Source: Eubacterium sp. (GTDB lineage: Bacteria > Bacillota > Clostridia > Lachnospirales > Lachnospiraceae). From it: 40,404 nt of DNA. Below are positions 17,301-26,305 of the stretch, piece after piece. Position 1 is the stretch's first letter. Each line of letters starts with the position of its first letter. The position numbers and the translations under genes were made by a program. The notes beneath the pieces are model-generated. The model saw only the letters and a program-made list of their open reading frames with translations. It ran no database searches and was not told the origin of the DNA. The DNA is taken from positions 1-40,404 of the forward strand of contig JAETSX010000044.1 of assembly GCA_021769425.1 (NCBI GenBank), in the 5' to 3' direction.

Positions 17301-20300
17301 TATGAAGCAGCAGCCAGGATATGAAATTTCTCTGGAATACCGGAAAGATCTCTACCGGGAAGAGACAGCCCGGGGGCTTTTGAGAATGCTGGCGCAGGTA
17401 TTGAAAGGCATGATTTCCTGTGAAACTTTGAAGGAGATTTCCCTGGCGTCAGAGCAGGATCTGCAGCTGCTGGATCGTTTCAATGAGACAGAAGATCATT
17501 TTGACCGAAGCAAAACCATCGTAGACTTATTCCGGGAACAGGCAAAACGCGCGCCGGAACGCAGGGCGGTGGTTTACAAAGACAGAGCGTATACCTATGC
17601 ACAGACCGATGAATTGTCAGACCGTATTGCCGCTTATCTGGCAGAACTTGGCATTGGCAGAGAGCAGGTGGTGTCGGTATTAATTCCCCGGTGTGAATAT
17701 ATGGCAATCGCATCCCTTGGAATCTCCAAAGCGGGAGCCGCTTATCAGCCTTTGGACGCCACTTATCCCAAAGAGCGGCTGGAATTTATGATACAGGATG
17801 GGGATGCAAAGCTTCTGATTGCAGAAGAAGAGCTGCTGCCTCTGGTTCCCGGCTATCAGGGAAAAATCCTTTTGACCAAGGATATTCCCAATCTGCCCAG
17901 AGCAGAGAAGTTGCCCAAGCCGCCCAAGCCGGAGGATCTGTTTATCCTTTTGTATACTTCCGGCTCCACCGGAACGCCCAAGGGCTGTATGATAGAGCAC
18001 GGCAATCTTGCGGCTTTCTGCCATTGGTATCAAAAGTATTATCAGATGTCTCAGGAGAGCAGGGCGGCGGCTTATGCCAGCTATGGATTTGACGCCGATA
18101 TGATGGATCTGTATCCCGCTCTGACTGCGGGGGCGCAGGTGCATATTATTGAGGAAGCGATCCGGCTGGATTTGAACGGGCTGAATCAGTATTTTAAAGA
18201 ACAGGGAATTACTCATGTGTTCATGACCACGCAGATTGGCCGTGCCTTTGCCACCAGTATAAAGGACAGCGCTCTGCAGCATCTGTCTATGGGCGGCGAG
18301 GCTTTAGCGCCTTTTGCGCCGGAAGGGACAGTGAATTACTATAATGTATACGGTCCTACGGAGTGCACCATTTTGAGCACGGTGTATGAGTTGAAAAAAT
18401 ATGAAGAGGACATTCCCATTGGAAAAGCCCTCTCCAATTTGAAGATGTACGTAGTGGACAAAACAGGAAGAAGAGTGCCGGCAGGAGTGCCGGGGGAACT
18501 GTGCATTGCAGGGTACCAGGTGTCCAGAGGGTATTTAAACCGGCCGGAGAAGACGGCAGAAGCCTATTCTGACAATCCGTTCTGTCAGAGGGAAGGCTAC
18601 CGCAGAATGTATCATACCGGAGATGTGGCGCGCTTTTTGCCGGATGGAAACATTCAGTTTATCGGAAGGCGGGACGGTCAGGTCAAGATCCGCGGTTTTC
18701 GGATTGAACTGACAGAAATAGAGGAAATTATCCGCAGATTTCCGGGGATTACGGATGCTGCCGTTGCGGCCTTCGACGAGCCTGCCGGCGGAAAATACAT
18801 CGCTGCTTATGTGGTGTCCGATGAAACTGTGGATATTGAGGCAATGAATGCGTTTATTGAAGAAAGCAAGCCGCCCTATATGGTTCCGGCTGTGACCATG
18901 CAGATTGAGAAAATACCTTTGAACCAGAATCAGAAGGTGGACAAACGCGCGCTGCCCAAACCGGAACGGAAGCAGGAAGTGTTTTTAGAGCCCAAAGGCG
19001 AGATGCAGCAGAAGATTTTTGACTGTATCGCAGAGGTGATTGGGCACAGGGAATTCGGCGCAGCTACGGATATTTACCGGGCGGGCCTTACCTCCATCGG
19101 CGCAGTGAAGCTGAATGTGCTGCTGTCGGAAGCTTTTGCGGGCGCTGTTTTCCGCAGCAAGGATTTGAAAGAAAATAATACGGTGGAGAAACTGGAGCAG
19201 TTTCTGTTAAACAGCGGCAAGGCAGAAACCTTTGAATTGCAGGAAGCTTATCCCCTTACCCAGACTCAGAACGGTATTTTTGTAGAATGCGCTGCCAATC
19301 CGGACAGTACCATATATAATATTCCATTTTTGTTTAAACTGGGAGAACAGGTGGATTTGCCCCGGCTGAAGAAAGCCATAGAACAGACGGTGGAGGCTCA
19401 TCCCTACATAAAAACCAGACTGTATATGGATGAAAACGGGGATATCTGGCAGGAAAGAAGAGACGATGCGCCCTTTGAAACAGAAATCAAAGACATTCTG
19501 CAGCGGGAAGAGCTGGTGAAGCCTTATCAGCTTTTGGGCGGTGAACTGTTCCGGAACTGCCTGTATGATACCCGGGAGGGCAAATATCTTTTCCTGGAGT
19601 TTCATCATATTATCAGTGACGGTACGTCCTGCGGTATTTTTATTCAGGATATGAACCGGGCTTATGCAGGAGAACCCCTGAAGAAAGAAGAATTTACCGG
19701 TTACGAGGCTGCGCTTGCAGAGCAAAAAGCAAGGACGGGGCAGGAATATCAGAAAGCCAAAGAGTATTACGATTCCATATTCCAGGGATGTGACACGGAC
19801 TTTTTGCCGGCCAAAGACAGCCGGGAAAAGACGCCGGGGGCAGCCATGTACCGAAAGAGCGTGCCTGCGGATCTGGAAAAGATGTCTGCTTTCTGCCGGG
19901 AACATCAGATTACCATGAACGCCCTGTTTACGGCAGCGTTTGGATTTGTCATCGGACGTTATGTCTATAAGGATGAGGCAGTGTTTACCACAATTTACAA
20001 CGGGCGCAGCGACTCCAGACTGTCTTCTGTCATTAATATGCTGGTGAAAACTCTTCCGGTATACTGCAGTCTGGACGGGGAGCAGGAAATTGCTGCTTTC
20101 TTAAAAACCACTGGAGATCAGCTTGTAAACAGCATGAACAATGATATTTATTCTTTCGGGGAAATCAGCCGCGCCTATGGAATCAAAGCGGATATTATGT
20201 TTGCATTCCAGGGAGATAACTTCCAGTTTGAAGAAATTGCCGGAGAACAGGCAGTTATGGAGGAATTGAGGCTGGATACGGCAAAAGCGCCGCTGTCCAT

Positions 20301-23300
20301 TGATATTGCCATAACCGGAACTGAGATTCAGTACCAGGCGGAATACAGAAGCGATCTGTATGAAGAGGCTGCCATAGCCGGATTGATGGACAGTCTGAAT
20401 ATTGTGGTCTTTGAAATGCAGAAAAAGCAGAAATTGAAAGAAATCTCCATGGTAAGCAAAGAGGCCAGAAGGGAATTGGACGGATATAATGAGACAGATT
20501 ATCCGGTAGAACAGACCACGGCCAATCTTCTGTTTGAACGTCAGGTTCAGTTGCATCCGGAGAAAACGGCAGTGATTGCCAATGGAAAGACGCTTACCTT
20601 CCGGCAGTTAAATGAAAATGCCAATAAAGTGGCAAACCGCTTGCTGGAGCTGGGCCTGAAGCCAGAATCCATGGTGGGCGTTATGCTGCCCCGTACCGTG
20701 GACGTCTATGCTGTGCGCCAGGGCGTGATGAAAGCTGGCGGAGCATTTCTGCCCATTGATCCGGAATATCCGGATGAGAGGATTTCCTATATTCTGGAAG
20801 ATTCCGGCGCAGGATTTGTGATTATGCCGGAAGAAATCAGAAAAGAGAGAAGCCGGTTTGCTGATCAACTGCCGGCGCAGATTCTGATTCTGGAGGAACT
20901 GCTGGCAGAAGGCGGCAATACCCAAAATCCTCATTTAGAGATAAAACCGGAACACCTCTGCTACTGCATTTATACCTCCGGTTCCACCGGAAAACCAAAA
21001 GGGGTGATGATTGAGCACCGGAATCTGATTAATTATGTGGATAATAACCGCTATAATGTGGAGGCGCAGTCCTACATCCACTATGCAACCGTATCTCTGG
21101 CGTTTGCGGCAATTACCTTTGACGTATCCATACTGGAAGAATGCATTCCTTTGTACCACGGCATTACGGTCTGCATGGCAAATGAGGAGGAAATTCACAA
21201 TCCCATTGCGCTATCGGATTTAATCAAAACATATGGGGTGGATATGATGACCTGTACGCCATCGTTTTTGATTAATATCATTGATATGCCGGAAACCAGA
21301 GAGGCGTTGTCTCAGATTAAAGTGTTTAACGTAGGCGCGGAAGCATTTCCTGCCGCTCTTTATCAGAAGATTGCGGCGCTTGGCACAAATGCTGTGATAT
21401 TCAACGGATACGGGCCCACAGAGACCACCATCGGCTGTGCCTTTGACCAGGTAACAGGAGATAAAATCACCATTGGAAAGCCCATGGCAAACATTAAGAT
21501 GGTGACGATTGACAAATACCGGAATCTGCTTCCCGCCGGAGTTCCCGGTGAACTGCTGATTATCGGAGACGGCGTAGGCAGAGGCTATGTGGGCAAGCCG
21601 GAGTTAACCGCAGATAAGTTTATTGCATTTGAGGGAAGAAAAGCATACCGAAGTGGCGATCTGGCCCGCTGGAACCATCACGGCAAAATTGAATTTATGG
21701 GCCGGATGGACAATCAGGTGAAGCTGCGGGGACTGCGGGTGGAACTGGATGAAATTGAACATGTCATCAACCAGTATCCCAGCGTAAAGTCCAGCGTGGT
21801 TTTGGTGAAGGAAAAAGATTCCGTCCAGTTTTTATGCGGATATTTTGTGGCGGAAGATCAGGTGGAGAAACAGAATCTCACCAGCTTTATGCAGAAATAT
21901 TTAACGCCTTACATGGTGCCCAGCGTGCTGATGCAGCTTGAAGAACTGCCTCTGACCAATAATGGAAAAGTAAATAAGCGGGCGCTTCCGGAACCGGAAT
22001 ATGTAACAGAGAGCCGAAATTATGTGAAGCCCCGGACTGAGCTGCAGCGCAGGTTATGCCAGATCTTTGCAATGGCGTTGGGCACGGATAAAATTGGAAT
22101 TGAGGATGATTTCTTTGAGAACGGAGGAACTTCTCTGTCTGCTTCCAAGGTGGCAATGAAGTGCATGAGCGCAGGAATTCCGGTGTCCTATGCGGATTTG
22201 TTTGACTACAAGACTCCCTTAAGCCTGGAACGGTTTATTCAGGAAAAGGAAGGAAACGCCAAAAAAGCGGAAGAACAGGAGGGTGCGGGAGAAGCGCAGG
22301 ATGCTCTGGAGACCATGCTGCAGCAGAACACACTGGAACATCTGGATGAAATTGCTTCCGTTTATGCCAATAAGCCTTCCTTCGGTTCTGCCAGCCAGAC
22401 GGCAGCAGACGGGGCGGAAGGATTGCAAGCCGGCAAGCCGGCAGGCAGCGGAAATATTCTTCTCACAGGAGCCACCGGTTTCCTTGGCGCGCATATTCTG
22501 AAGACAGTTCTTGAAGACAGTGAAGATAAAATATACTGTCTGCTGCGCAGGGGCAATGCCCGTTCCCTGGAAACGCGGCTGAAGGGAATGCTGGTGTACT
22601 ATTTCAGCAATGCTTATGAGGAACTGTTCGGCAGCAGGATTTTTGTCATCGAAGGAGATATCACGGATTCAGAGAAGGTGGACAGCCTGAAGCAGTATGA
22701 GTTTGCCAGGGTGATTAACTGTGCCGCCTGTGTAAAGCATTTTTCCGCCGATGACACGCTGGAGCGGGTAAATTATCAAGGGGTTTTGAATCTAATCCGC
22801 CTGTGCGAAGAGACGGGAAGAGAGCTGATTCAGATTTCTACTGTAAGCATTGCCGGAGAGAATGTGGGCGAAATGTTCCCGCCGGAGAAAAAGCTTCATG
22901 AAAGTGAGCTGTTCTTCGGACAGAGTCTGAATAACCGTTATATTGATACAAAATTCCGGGCAGAAAAAGCAGTTCTCGAAGCTGCCTGCCGGGGAATGAA
23001 AGGCAAGGTCATCCGGGTCGGTAATTTGATGAGCCGCGTCAGCGACGGAGAATTCCAGATTAATTCCGTAACCAACGGATTTATGCGTACTCTGCGGGGG
23101 TATGTGGCCCTTGGCAGATTCCCGGTTTCCCTGCTGGATATGCCGGCGGAATTCTCACCCATTGACGCCACGGCAGAGGCCATTGTGAAGCTGGCCGGCG
23201 CCACAGGCGGTTTTACGGTGTTCCATGCCTACAGCAGCTATCTGATTCAGATGGCGGATGTGATAGAGCAGATGAATGCATCGGGGATTCCGGTGAAGAT

Positions 23301-23556
23301 TGTAAGCGACGAGGAATTCCAGGAAGAACTGCAGAAAGCATTGGCGGATGAGAGCAGAAATGAACTGATTTCCGGTTTGATTGCATATCTGTCCAGTGAT
23401 AAGGATAATAGTTCCGCATATATTGATGCAGACAACAGCTTTACCACCAAGGCGCTGTACCGCCTTGGATTCAAATGGCCCATGCCGGACGGCGCATATT
23501 TGAGAAATGCGCTGCATGCATTGGAGACACTGGGATTTTTTGACGGCAAGATGTAA
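14365..23556 (+). CDS. Three-module nonribosomal peptide synthetase, A-T-C-A-T-C-A-T-R
   Basis: The 3063-residue assembly line has: A1 (about 1-520; YTSGSTGRPKG at 192, NGKLDRKAL near 508), T1 (GGDSI, Ser 565), C1 (HHLIFDG from 741), A2 (YTSGSTGTPKG 1197, YGPTE 1329), T2 (LTSIG, Ser 1577), C2 (HHIISDG from 1747), A3 (YTSGSTGKPKG 2203), T3 (GGTSL, Ser 2590) and a thioester reductase (TGATGFLG near 2702, Tyr 2859 and Lys 2863). No epimerase or thioesterase is present; NAD(P)H release as aldehyde or alcohol is expected. Read against the PheA pocket, A1 has Val where Asp235 belongs, whereas A2 and A3 keep Asp. A 36-bp minisatellite lies in A1. ATG 14371 is an alternative start. MATE and PPTase genes follow directly. 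Confidence 0.95.
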   Translation: MIMNFLDEFQRIVRQYPDKTAIVDYNGSRSVTYRELDRLSRKVAAKLEKTGDLSGKAVLVCMDRRMEYVAANIGIMMAGSAFVPLIPEYPQERIAYISQDCRAAARIDGAWMEELEMESQDAGPCREEMKGQGAGPCREEMKGQGAGPCREEAEGQGAGPCREEMKGQGTGAGKGESEAGRELDRMRAMIIYTSGSTGRPKGIVHSMESLTRGAMRIANTISMNENDIQAAVGPMSFVVIVMEYFAVLLKGGCVHIVSEEVRKDVRLLEEYYVRQKITSGFISPQMLRYFKNRSKSLKKIVTGSERVSRIAPDGYELYNFYGSSETTSLSTYYKVEEPMENTPIGKAAEGLELFLLDEAGNEVSEGEEGEICVKGILGECYLNLEEQSRKAFIPQEDGKVLVHTGDMGRKLPDGNYIYVNRKDWMVKINGQRVETGEIEMRMAALPGIRNAVVKAFADANGQNYLCGYYVGEDSVDSRQIQAQLKTQLPSYMVPRFLKKMDELPKNVNGKLDRKALLPPGISEYKAEYQEPENETQRRICQGFEEVLHCGTVGKTDDFFRLGGDSINVLKLAECLGGLSLTPGMVLKGRTPEGIATLLYQGGSGGLIKCDQKRQEYPLTDSQMGVYLAYADDPNSVMYNIPMCCELPENIDSDRMKQAVRRAVAMHPAFGVTVALAQGAPVMRLRPEFLEIREVLIEEQEVTDIEAAKKAFVRPFHLEEGPLYRFALYRQGTRSYFLFDVHHLIFDGTSVKVFLDEISLLYQGGEPEPEELSLMDVAVYEETIKDTPEYQAAREYFKNRLETEELTEALLKDFRPKSPTAESNTVNISLGEELSAMEAEQFVREKGISENTLFLGAFAYALGKYTGEDKSLFCTVNNGRHTIDLEESVGMFVRTLPICQTFEETSRVEEYLQEFQKNFYETMSHDCISFGELAQDYGITSDVLFVYQGEMLQGLTIQGKQYQAQPVSRQDVQADISVMVMKQQPGYEISLEYRKDLYREETARGLLRMLAQVLKGMISCETLKEISLASEQDLQLLDRFNETEDHFDRSKTIVDLFREQAKRAPERRAVVYKDRAYTYAQTDELSDRIAAYLAELGIGREQVVSVLIPRCEYMAIASLGISKAGAAYQPLDATYPKERLEFMIQDGDAKLLIAEEELLPLVPGYQGKILLTKDIPNLPRAEKLPKPPKPEDLFILLYTSGSTGTPKGCMIEHGNLAAFCHWYQKYYQMSQESRAAAYASYGFDADMMDLYPALTAGAQVHIIEEAIRLDLNGLNQYFKEQGITHVFMTTQIGRAFATSIKDSALQHLSMGGEALAPFAPEGTVNYYNVYGPTECTILSTVYELKKYEEDIPIGKALSNLKMYVVDKTGRRVPAGVPGELCIAGYQVSRGYLNRPEKTAEAYSDNPFCQREGYRRMYHTGDVARFLPDGNIQFIGRRDGQVKIRGFRIELTEIEEIIRRFPGITDAAVAAFDEPAGGKYIAAYVVSDETVDIEAMNAFIEESKPPYMVPAVTMQIEKIPLNQNQKVDKRALPKPERKQEVFLEPKGEMQQKIFDCIAEVIGHREFGAATDIYRAGLTSIGAVKLNVLLSEAFAGAVFRSKDLKENNTVEKLEQFLLNSGKAETFELQEAYPLTQTQNGIFVECAANPDSTIYNIPFLFKLGEQVDLPRLKKAIEQTVEAHPYIKTRLYMDENGDIWQERRDDAPFETEIKDILQREELVKPYQLLGGELFRNCLYDTREGKYLFLEFHHIISDGTSCGIFIQDMNRAYAGEPLKKEEFTGYEAALAEQKARTGQEYQKAKEYYDSIFQGCDTDFLPAKDSREKTPGAAMYRKSVPADLEKMSAFCREHQITMNALFTAAFGFVIGRYVYKDEAVFTTIYNGRSDSRLSSVINMLVKTLPVYCSLDGEQEIAAFLKTTGDQLVNSMNNDIYSFGEISRAYGIKADIMFAFQGDNFQFEEIAGEQAVMEELRLDTAKAPLSIDIAITGTEIQYQAEYRSDLYEEAAIAGLMDSLNIVVFEMQKKQKLKEISMVSKEARRELDGYNETDYPVEQTTANLLFERQVQLHPEKTAVIANGKTLTFRQLNENANKVANRLLELGLKPESMVGVMLPRTVDVYAVRQGVMKAGGAFLPIDPEYPDERISYILEDSGAGFVIMPEEIRKERSRFADQLPAQILILEELLAEGGNTQNPHLEIKPEHLCYCIYTSGSTGKPKGVMIEHRNLINYVDNNRYNVEAQSYIHYATVSLAFAAITFDVSILEECIPLYHGITVCMANEEEIHNPIALSDLIKTYGVDMMTCTPSFLINIIDMPETREALSQIKVFNVGAEAFPAALYQKIAALGTNAVIFNGYGPTETTIGCAFDQVTGDKITIGKPMANIKMVTIDKYRNLLPAGVPGELLIIGDGVGRGYVGKPELTADKFIAFEGRKAYRSGDLARWNHHGKIEFMGRMDNQVKLRGLRVELDEIEHVINQYPSVKSSVVLVKEKDSVQFLCGYFVAEDQVEKQNLTSFMQKYLTPYMVPSVLMQLEELPLTNNGKVNKRALPEPEYVTESRNYVKPRTELQRRLCQIFAMALGTDKIGIEDDFFENGGTSLSASKVAMKCMSAGIPVSYADLFDYKTPLSLERFIQEKEGNAKKAEEQEGAGEAQDALETMLQQNTLEHLDEIASVYANKPSFGSASQTAADGAEGLQAGKPAGSGNILLTGATGFLGAHILKTVLEDSEDKIYCLLRRGNARSLETRLKGMLVYYFSNAYEELFGSRIFVIEGDITDSEKVDSLKQYEFARVINCAACVKHFSADDTLERVNYQGVLNLIRLCEETGRELIQISTVSIAGENVGEMFPPEKKLHESELFFGQSLNNRYIDTKFRAEKAVLEAACRGMKGKVIRVGNLMSRVSDGEFQINSVTNGFMRTLRGYVALGRFPVSLLDMPAEFSPIDATAEAIVKLAGATGGFTVFHAYSSYLIQMADVIEQMNASGIPVKIVSDEEFQEELQKALADESRNELISGLIAYLSSDKDNSSAYIDADNSFTTKALYRLGFKWPMPDGAYLRNALHALETLGFFDGKM
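14720..14863. repeat. In-frame 36-bp minisatellite inside NRPS domain A1
   Basis: Four 12-codon units (QGAGPCREEMKG) run from 14720, with a partial fifth to about 14890. Unit borders are 14756, 14792 and 14828. The units are almost identical at DNA level, showing recent expansion. They fall in the linker between core motifs A2 and A3, a surface region. Confidence 0.95.
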
Positions 23557-23570
23557 AGGACAGGGGAAAT

Positions 23571-25328
23571 ATGGAGAGAAATGCATTTTTGATCAACAGA
23601 AAAGTCCATCAGTATATTCTTCCGGGAGTGCTGATGACCATAGCCATGCAGCTTGGAAATGTGGTGGACGGAATGATTGTGGGAAATATTTTAGGGCCGG
23701 ACGCCATGGCGGCCATTGAAATTTCCATGCCGGCGCTGCTGCTCTTGCAGATGCCGGCAATGATGCTGGCAATGGGCGGGGCGGCAGAGGCGGCCGTGCT
23801 TTTGGGAAAGCGGGAGCTGACAAAGGCCGGCGGGGTATTTACTGCCTCGCTGGCGTCAGGCGTCCTTCTGGCCTGTGTGTTTGCGCTGCTTACCCCTGTG
23901 CTTCCGGGGCCGCTGGCGCTGGCGCTGGCCGGCAATGAACAGCTTGCCGCATTGGCGGAGCCTTATATTATGGTAAATTTCGGTGGCATTCCGATTCTGA
24001 CGGCAGCCATTATTTTCTGCTATTTTATGAATGCAGACAATCATCCACAGCTTGGCAGCGCCCTTTTTATCATTGCAAATGCAGTGAATCTGATACTGGA
24101 TTTTGTGTTTTTGCAGACGTTTCATCTGGGGATGGCAGGCAGCGCGCTGTCTACGGTGATTGGTTACCTGACCGGTATGATAACGGTATTTTTTTATCTG
24201 CGATCCAAAAACCGGATGCTTCGGATGCAGAAACCGGACAGCCAGGTGTTTTCCTATATCAGACTGGCGGCTGGGGCGGGAATTCCCAGCGCCGCCTTTA
24301 CCCTGATGTCCGCATTGAAGTCTGTCATTATCAATTCCGCCATTGTGCGGTTTCTGGGAAATGATCCCATGGCCGTGTATTCCGTCTGCGCCAATGCGGT
24401 GCTGATTGCAGAGCTGTGTGTAGGAGGCATTATCGGGCTGGTTCCGAATATTGCAGGAATTTTGTACGGAGAAAAGGATTACTACGGCATACGCGCTCTT
24501 TGTAAAAAAGTGTTTGCTTACAGTTATTTTGCCATTGGCGGACTGGTTCTGGTGTTTTTGATTTTTCCCCAGGGAATTGCAGGATTGTTCGGCATTACGG
24601 AGGGAGGAATGCTGGAACTGTGCAAAACCGCCCTCCGCATTTTTGCATGCAGTTTTCCATTTTATGTGTACAACAAGTTTCTAATGTCTTATTACCAGAC
24701 AATTTTGCAGCCGGGGTTGTCTACGGTAATCACAGTTCTGCAGGGATTTGCGGTGATTGTGCCCCTGACTCTGGCAGGAATTTTTCTCCTGGGGCTTCCG
24801 GGAGTATGTGCGGCAGCTGTAGCCAGTGAGGTTCTGACGATTCTGATTAGCGGATGTTACCGCGCTTTGGGTCAAAAAGCAGGGTCATTGCCTGGAGGCG
24901 GAATGTATATGCTGCCCCAGGTGACCGAAGAAAAATGCCTGGATTTTTCCATGGAAAATAATCTGCAGGATATGGTGGCCCTTCGGGATCAGCTTTTTGC
25001 GTTTTGCAGGGAAAACAAGATTGCAGAGCGGGATGCAAATTTTATGGGTCTGGCTCTGGAGGAAATTACGGCAAATATTGTAAAGTACGGCTACCGGAGC
25101 GATCAGAAGAATTATATTGACATCAGTTTTACCATTCAGGACGGCAGATATCTTTTAAGAATCCGGGACGACGGCATTCCCTTTAATCCGCTGGAGGTGG
25201 AAATGAAAGAAGAAGGGCCTTCTGTGGGAGGAATTGCGCTGATTCGGAAAATTATGACAGATTTCCAATATACGCGGGTGCTGAACATGAACAATACGAT
25301 TATAGAATTGAAAATCGACAGGGCATGA
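23571..25328 (+). CDS. MATE efflux transporter fused to RsbW-like HATPase domain
   Basis: The first 440 or so residues form a MATE-family transporter of about 12 membrane segments (start PGVLMTIAMQLGNVVDGMIV). The last 130 residues, after CLDFSMENNL, form a GHKL ATPase module of the RsbW/SpoIIAB type: N-box LALEEITANIVKYGY, nucleotide loop IRDDGIPFNPLE, and GGIALIRKIMTDFQYTR. The gene starts 14 nt after the NRPS stop behind GGGGAAAT and overlaps the PPTase start by 4 nt. MATE proteins use ion gradients, so an added ATPase-like domain suggests gating or coupling to a regulatory partner. Export of the NRPS product is inferred from position. Confidence 0.9.
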   Translation: MERNAFLINRKVHQYILPGVLMTIAMQLGNVVDGMIVGNILGPDAMAAIEISMPALLLLQMPAMMLAMGGAAEAAVLLGKRELTKAGGVFTASLASGVLLACVFALLTPVLPGPLALALAGNEQLAALAEPYIMVNFGGIPILTAAIIFCYFMNADNHPQLGSALFIIANAVNLILDFVFLQTFHLGMAGSALSTVIGYLTGMITVFFYLRSKNRMLRMQKPDSQVFSYIRLAAGAGIPSAAFTLMSALKSVIINSAIVRFLGNDPMAVYSVCANAVLIAELCVGGIIGLVPNIAGILYGEKDYYGIRALCKKVFAYSYFAIGGLVLVFLIFPQGIAGLFGITEGGMLELCKTALRIFACSFPFYVYNKFLMSYYQTILQPGLSTVITVLQGFAVIVPLTLAGIFLLGLPGVCAAAVASEVLTILISGCYRALGQKAGSLPGGGMYMLPQVTEEKCLDFSMENNLQDMVALRDQLFAFCRENKIAERDANFMGLALEEITANIVKYGYRSDQKNYIDISFTIQDGRYLLRIRDDGIPFNPLEVEMKEEGPSVGGIALIRKIMTDFQYTRVLNMNNTIIELKIDRA

Positions 25329-26173
25329 GGATGGCAGGAAACTTTAAAACAGGGATGCTGGAAGGCGCGGACGCCGGAATCCATTTCATGGATACAGGGA
25401 TGCTGGAAGACGCGGACGCCAGAATCCATTTCATGGATACAGGGATGCTGGAAGACGCTGATGCCGGAATTTATTTTATGGATACAGGGATATTGGAAGA
25501 TGCGGACGCCAGAATTTATTTTATGGATACAAGGATATTGGAAGACGACCGCTGCTTTTCCAAATATTACGGGAGGCTTTCTGAAACCCGCAGGAACAAG
25601 ACGGACGCCTATCTGTTCTGGAAAGACAAGAACCTGTCTCTGGGCGCCGGGATGCTTCTGGATCAGGGACTTTCGGAATATGGCCTGAAGGAAAACAGCG
25701 TTCTGGTTCAGTATGGGGAGAATGGGAAACCCTGGCTGCCGGAACACCCTCAGATTCATTTTAACCTGTCCCATTCGGGGCATATGGCTTTGGCAGTCTT
25801 TGCAGAAACGGAAGTGGGATGTGATGTGGAACGGGTGCAGCGCGCAGAACTGGCTCTTGCAGAGAAATTTTTCTGTCCCGGCGAATATGAATATGTTGCA
25901 GGAAAAACCGGGCAGGAGCAGGATCTGGCCTTCTGCCGTCTGTGGACCTTGAAAGAGAGCTTTGCCAAGGCCACGGGTTTGGGGCTGAAGCTTCCCCTGA
26001 ATGAGTTTGAGGTGGCTTTCTGTCCGGATGGAAAGTCTGTGGTGCGCCAAAACGTGGATGAGGCAGAATACCAATTCCGGGAGTGCCGGTTGGGAGAATA
26101 TCTGGCAGCGGTGTGCATTCGGAAAAGGGAGCGCCAGAACAGACTTTTTAAATTTGAACAGGAACGGAAATAA
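25325..26173 (+). CDS. Sfp-type 4'-phosphopantetheinyl transferase with repeated N-terminus
   Basis: The 282-residue enzyme attaches phosphopantetheine from CoA to carrier-domain serines, here the three T domains of the NRPS. Motifs are FNLSHSGHMALAV, VGCDVERV (magnesium site) and LWTLKESFAKATGLGL (WxxKES near residue 207). Normal Sfp proteins begin with one strand of the type IYFMDTRILEDD followed by FSKYYGRLSETRRNKTDAYL. Here that strand is preceded by four more copies of a 15-residue unit (TGMLEDADARIHFMD), adding about 60 residues. The ATG at 25325 overlaps the MATE stop (ATGA). Starts inside the repeat (ATG codons within FMDT) could give near-normal proteins. Confidence 0.93.
   Translation: MRMAGNFKTGMLEGADAGIHFMDTGMLEDADARIHFMDTGMLEDADAGIYFMDTGILEDADARIYFMDTRILEDDRCFSKYYGRLSETRRNKTDAYLFWKDKNLSLGAGMLLDQGLSEYGLKENSVLVQYGENGKPWLPEHPQIHFNLSHSGHMALAVFAETEVGCDVERVQRAELALAEKFFCPGEYEYVAGKTGQEQDLAFCRLWTLKESFAKATGLGLKLPLNEFEVAFCPDGKSVVRQNVDEAEYQFRECRLGEYLAAVCIRKRERQNRLFKFEQERK
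25349..25548. repeat. In-frame 45-bp minisatellite at the 5' end of the PPTase gene
   Basis: Full units occupy 25349-25393, 25394-25438, 25439-25483 and 25484-25528, with a partial fifth to 25548. Early units contain ATCCAT-TTC-ATGGAT, a small inverted repeat. The units copy the DNA of the native first beta-strand. Confidence 0.95.
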
Positions 26174-26211
26174 AAAGATTATGAAAAATTTAACAAAGTT
26201 AAAAAAGCCCC

Positions 26212-26240
26212 TTGAATTTTTCCACGATATTAGTTAAAAT
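26212..26240 (+). promoter_or_regulatory. Promoter of gap
   Basis: TTGAAT at 26212-26217 and TAAAAT at 26235-26240 are separated by 17 nt, in an AT-rich stretch 66 nt before the gap start. Confidence 0.7.
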
Positions 26241-26305
26241 ATAGACAAGTTGGGTAATATATCCAAAGAAAAAACAAAATTCATTCAAAATTAGGAGGAA
26301 TTAAC

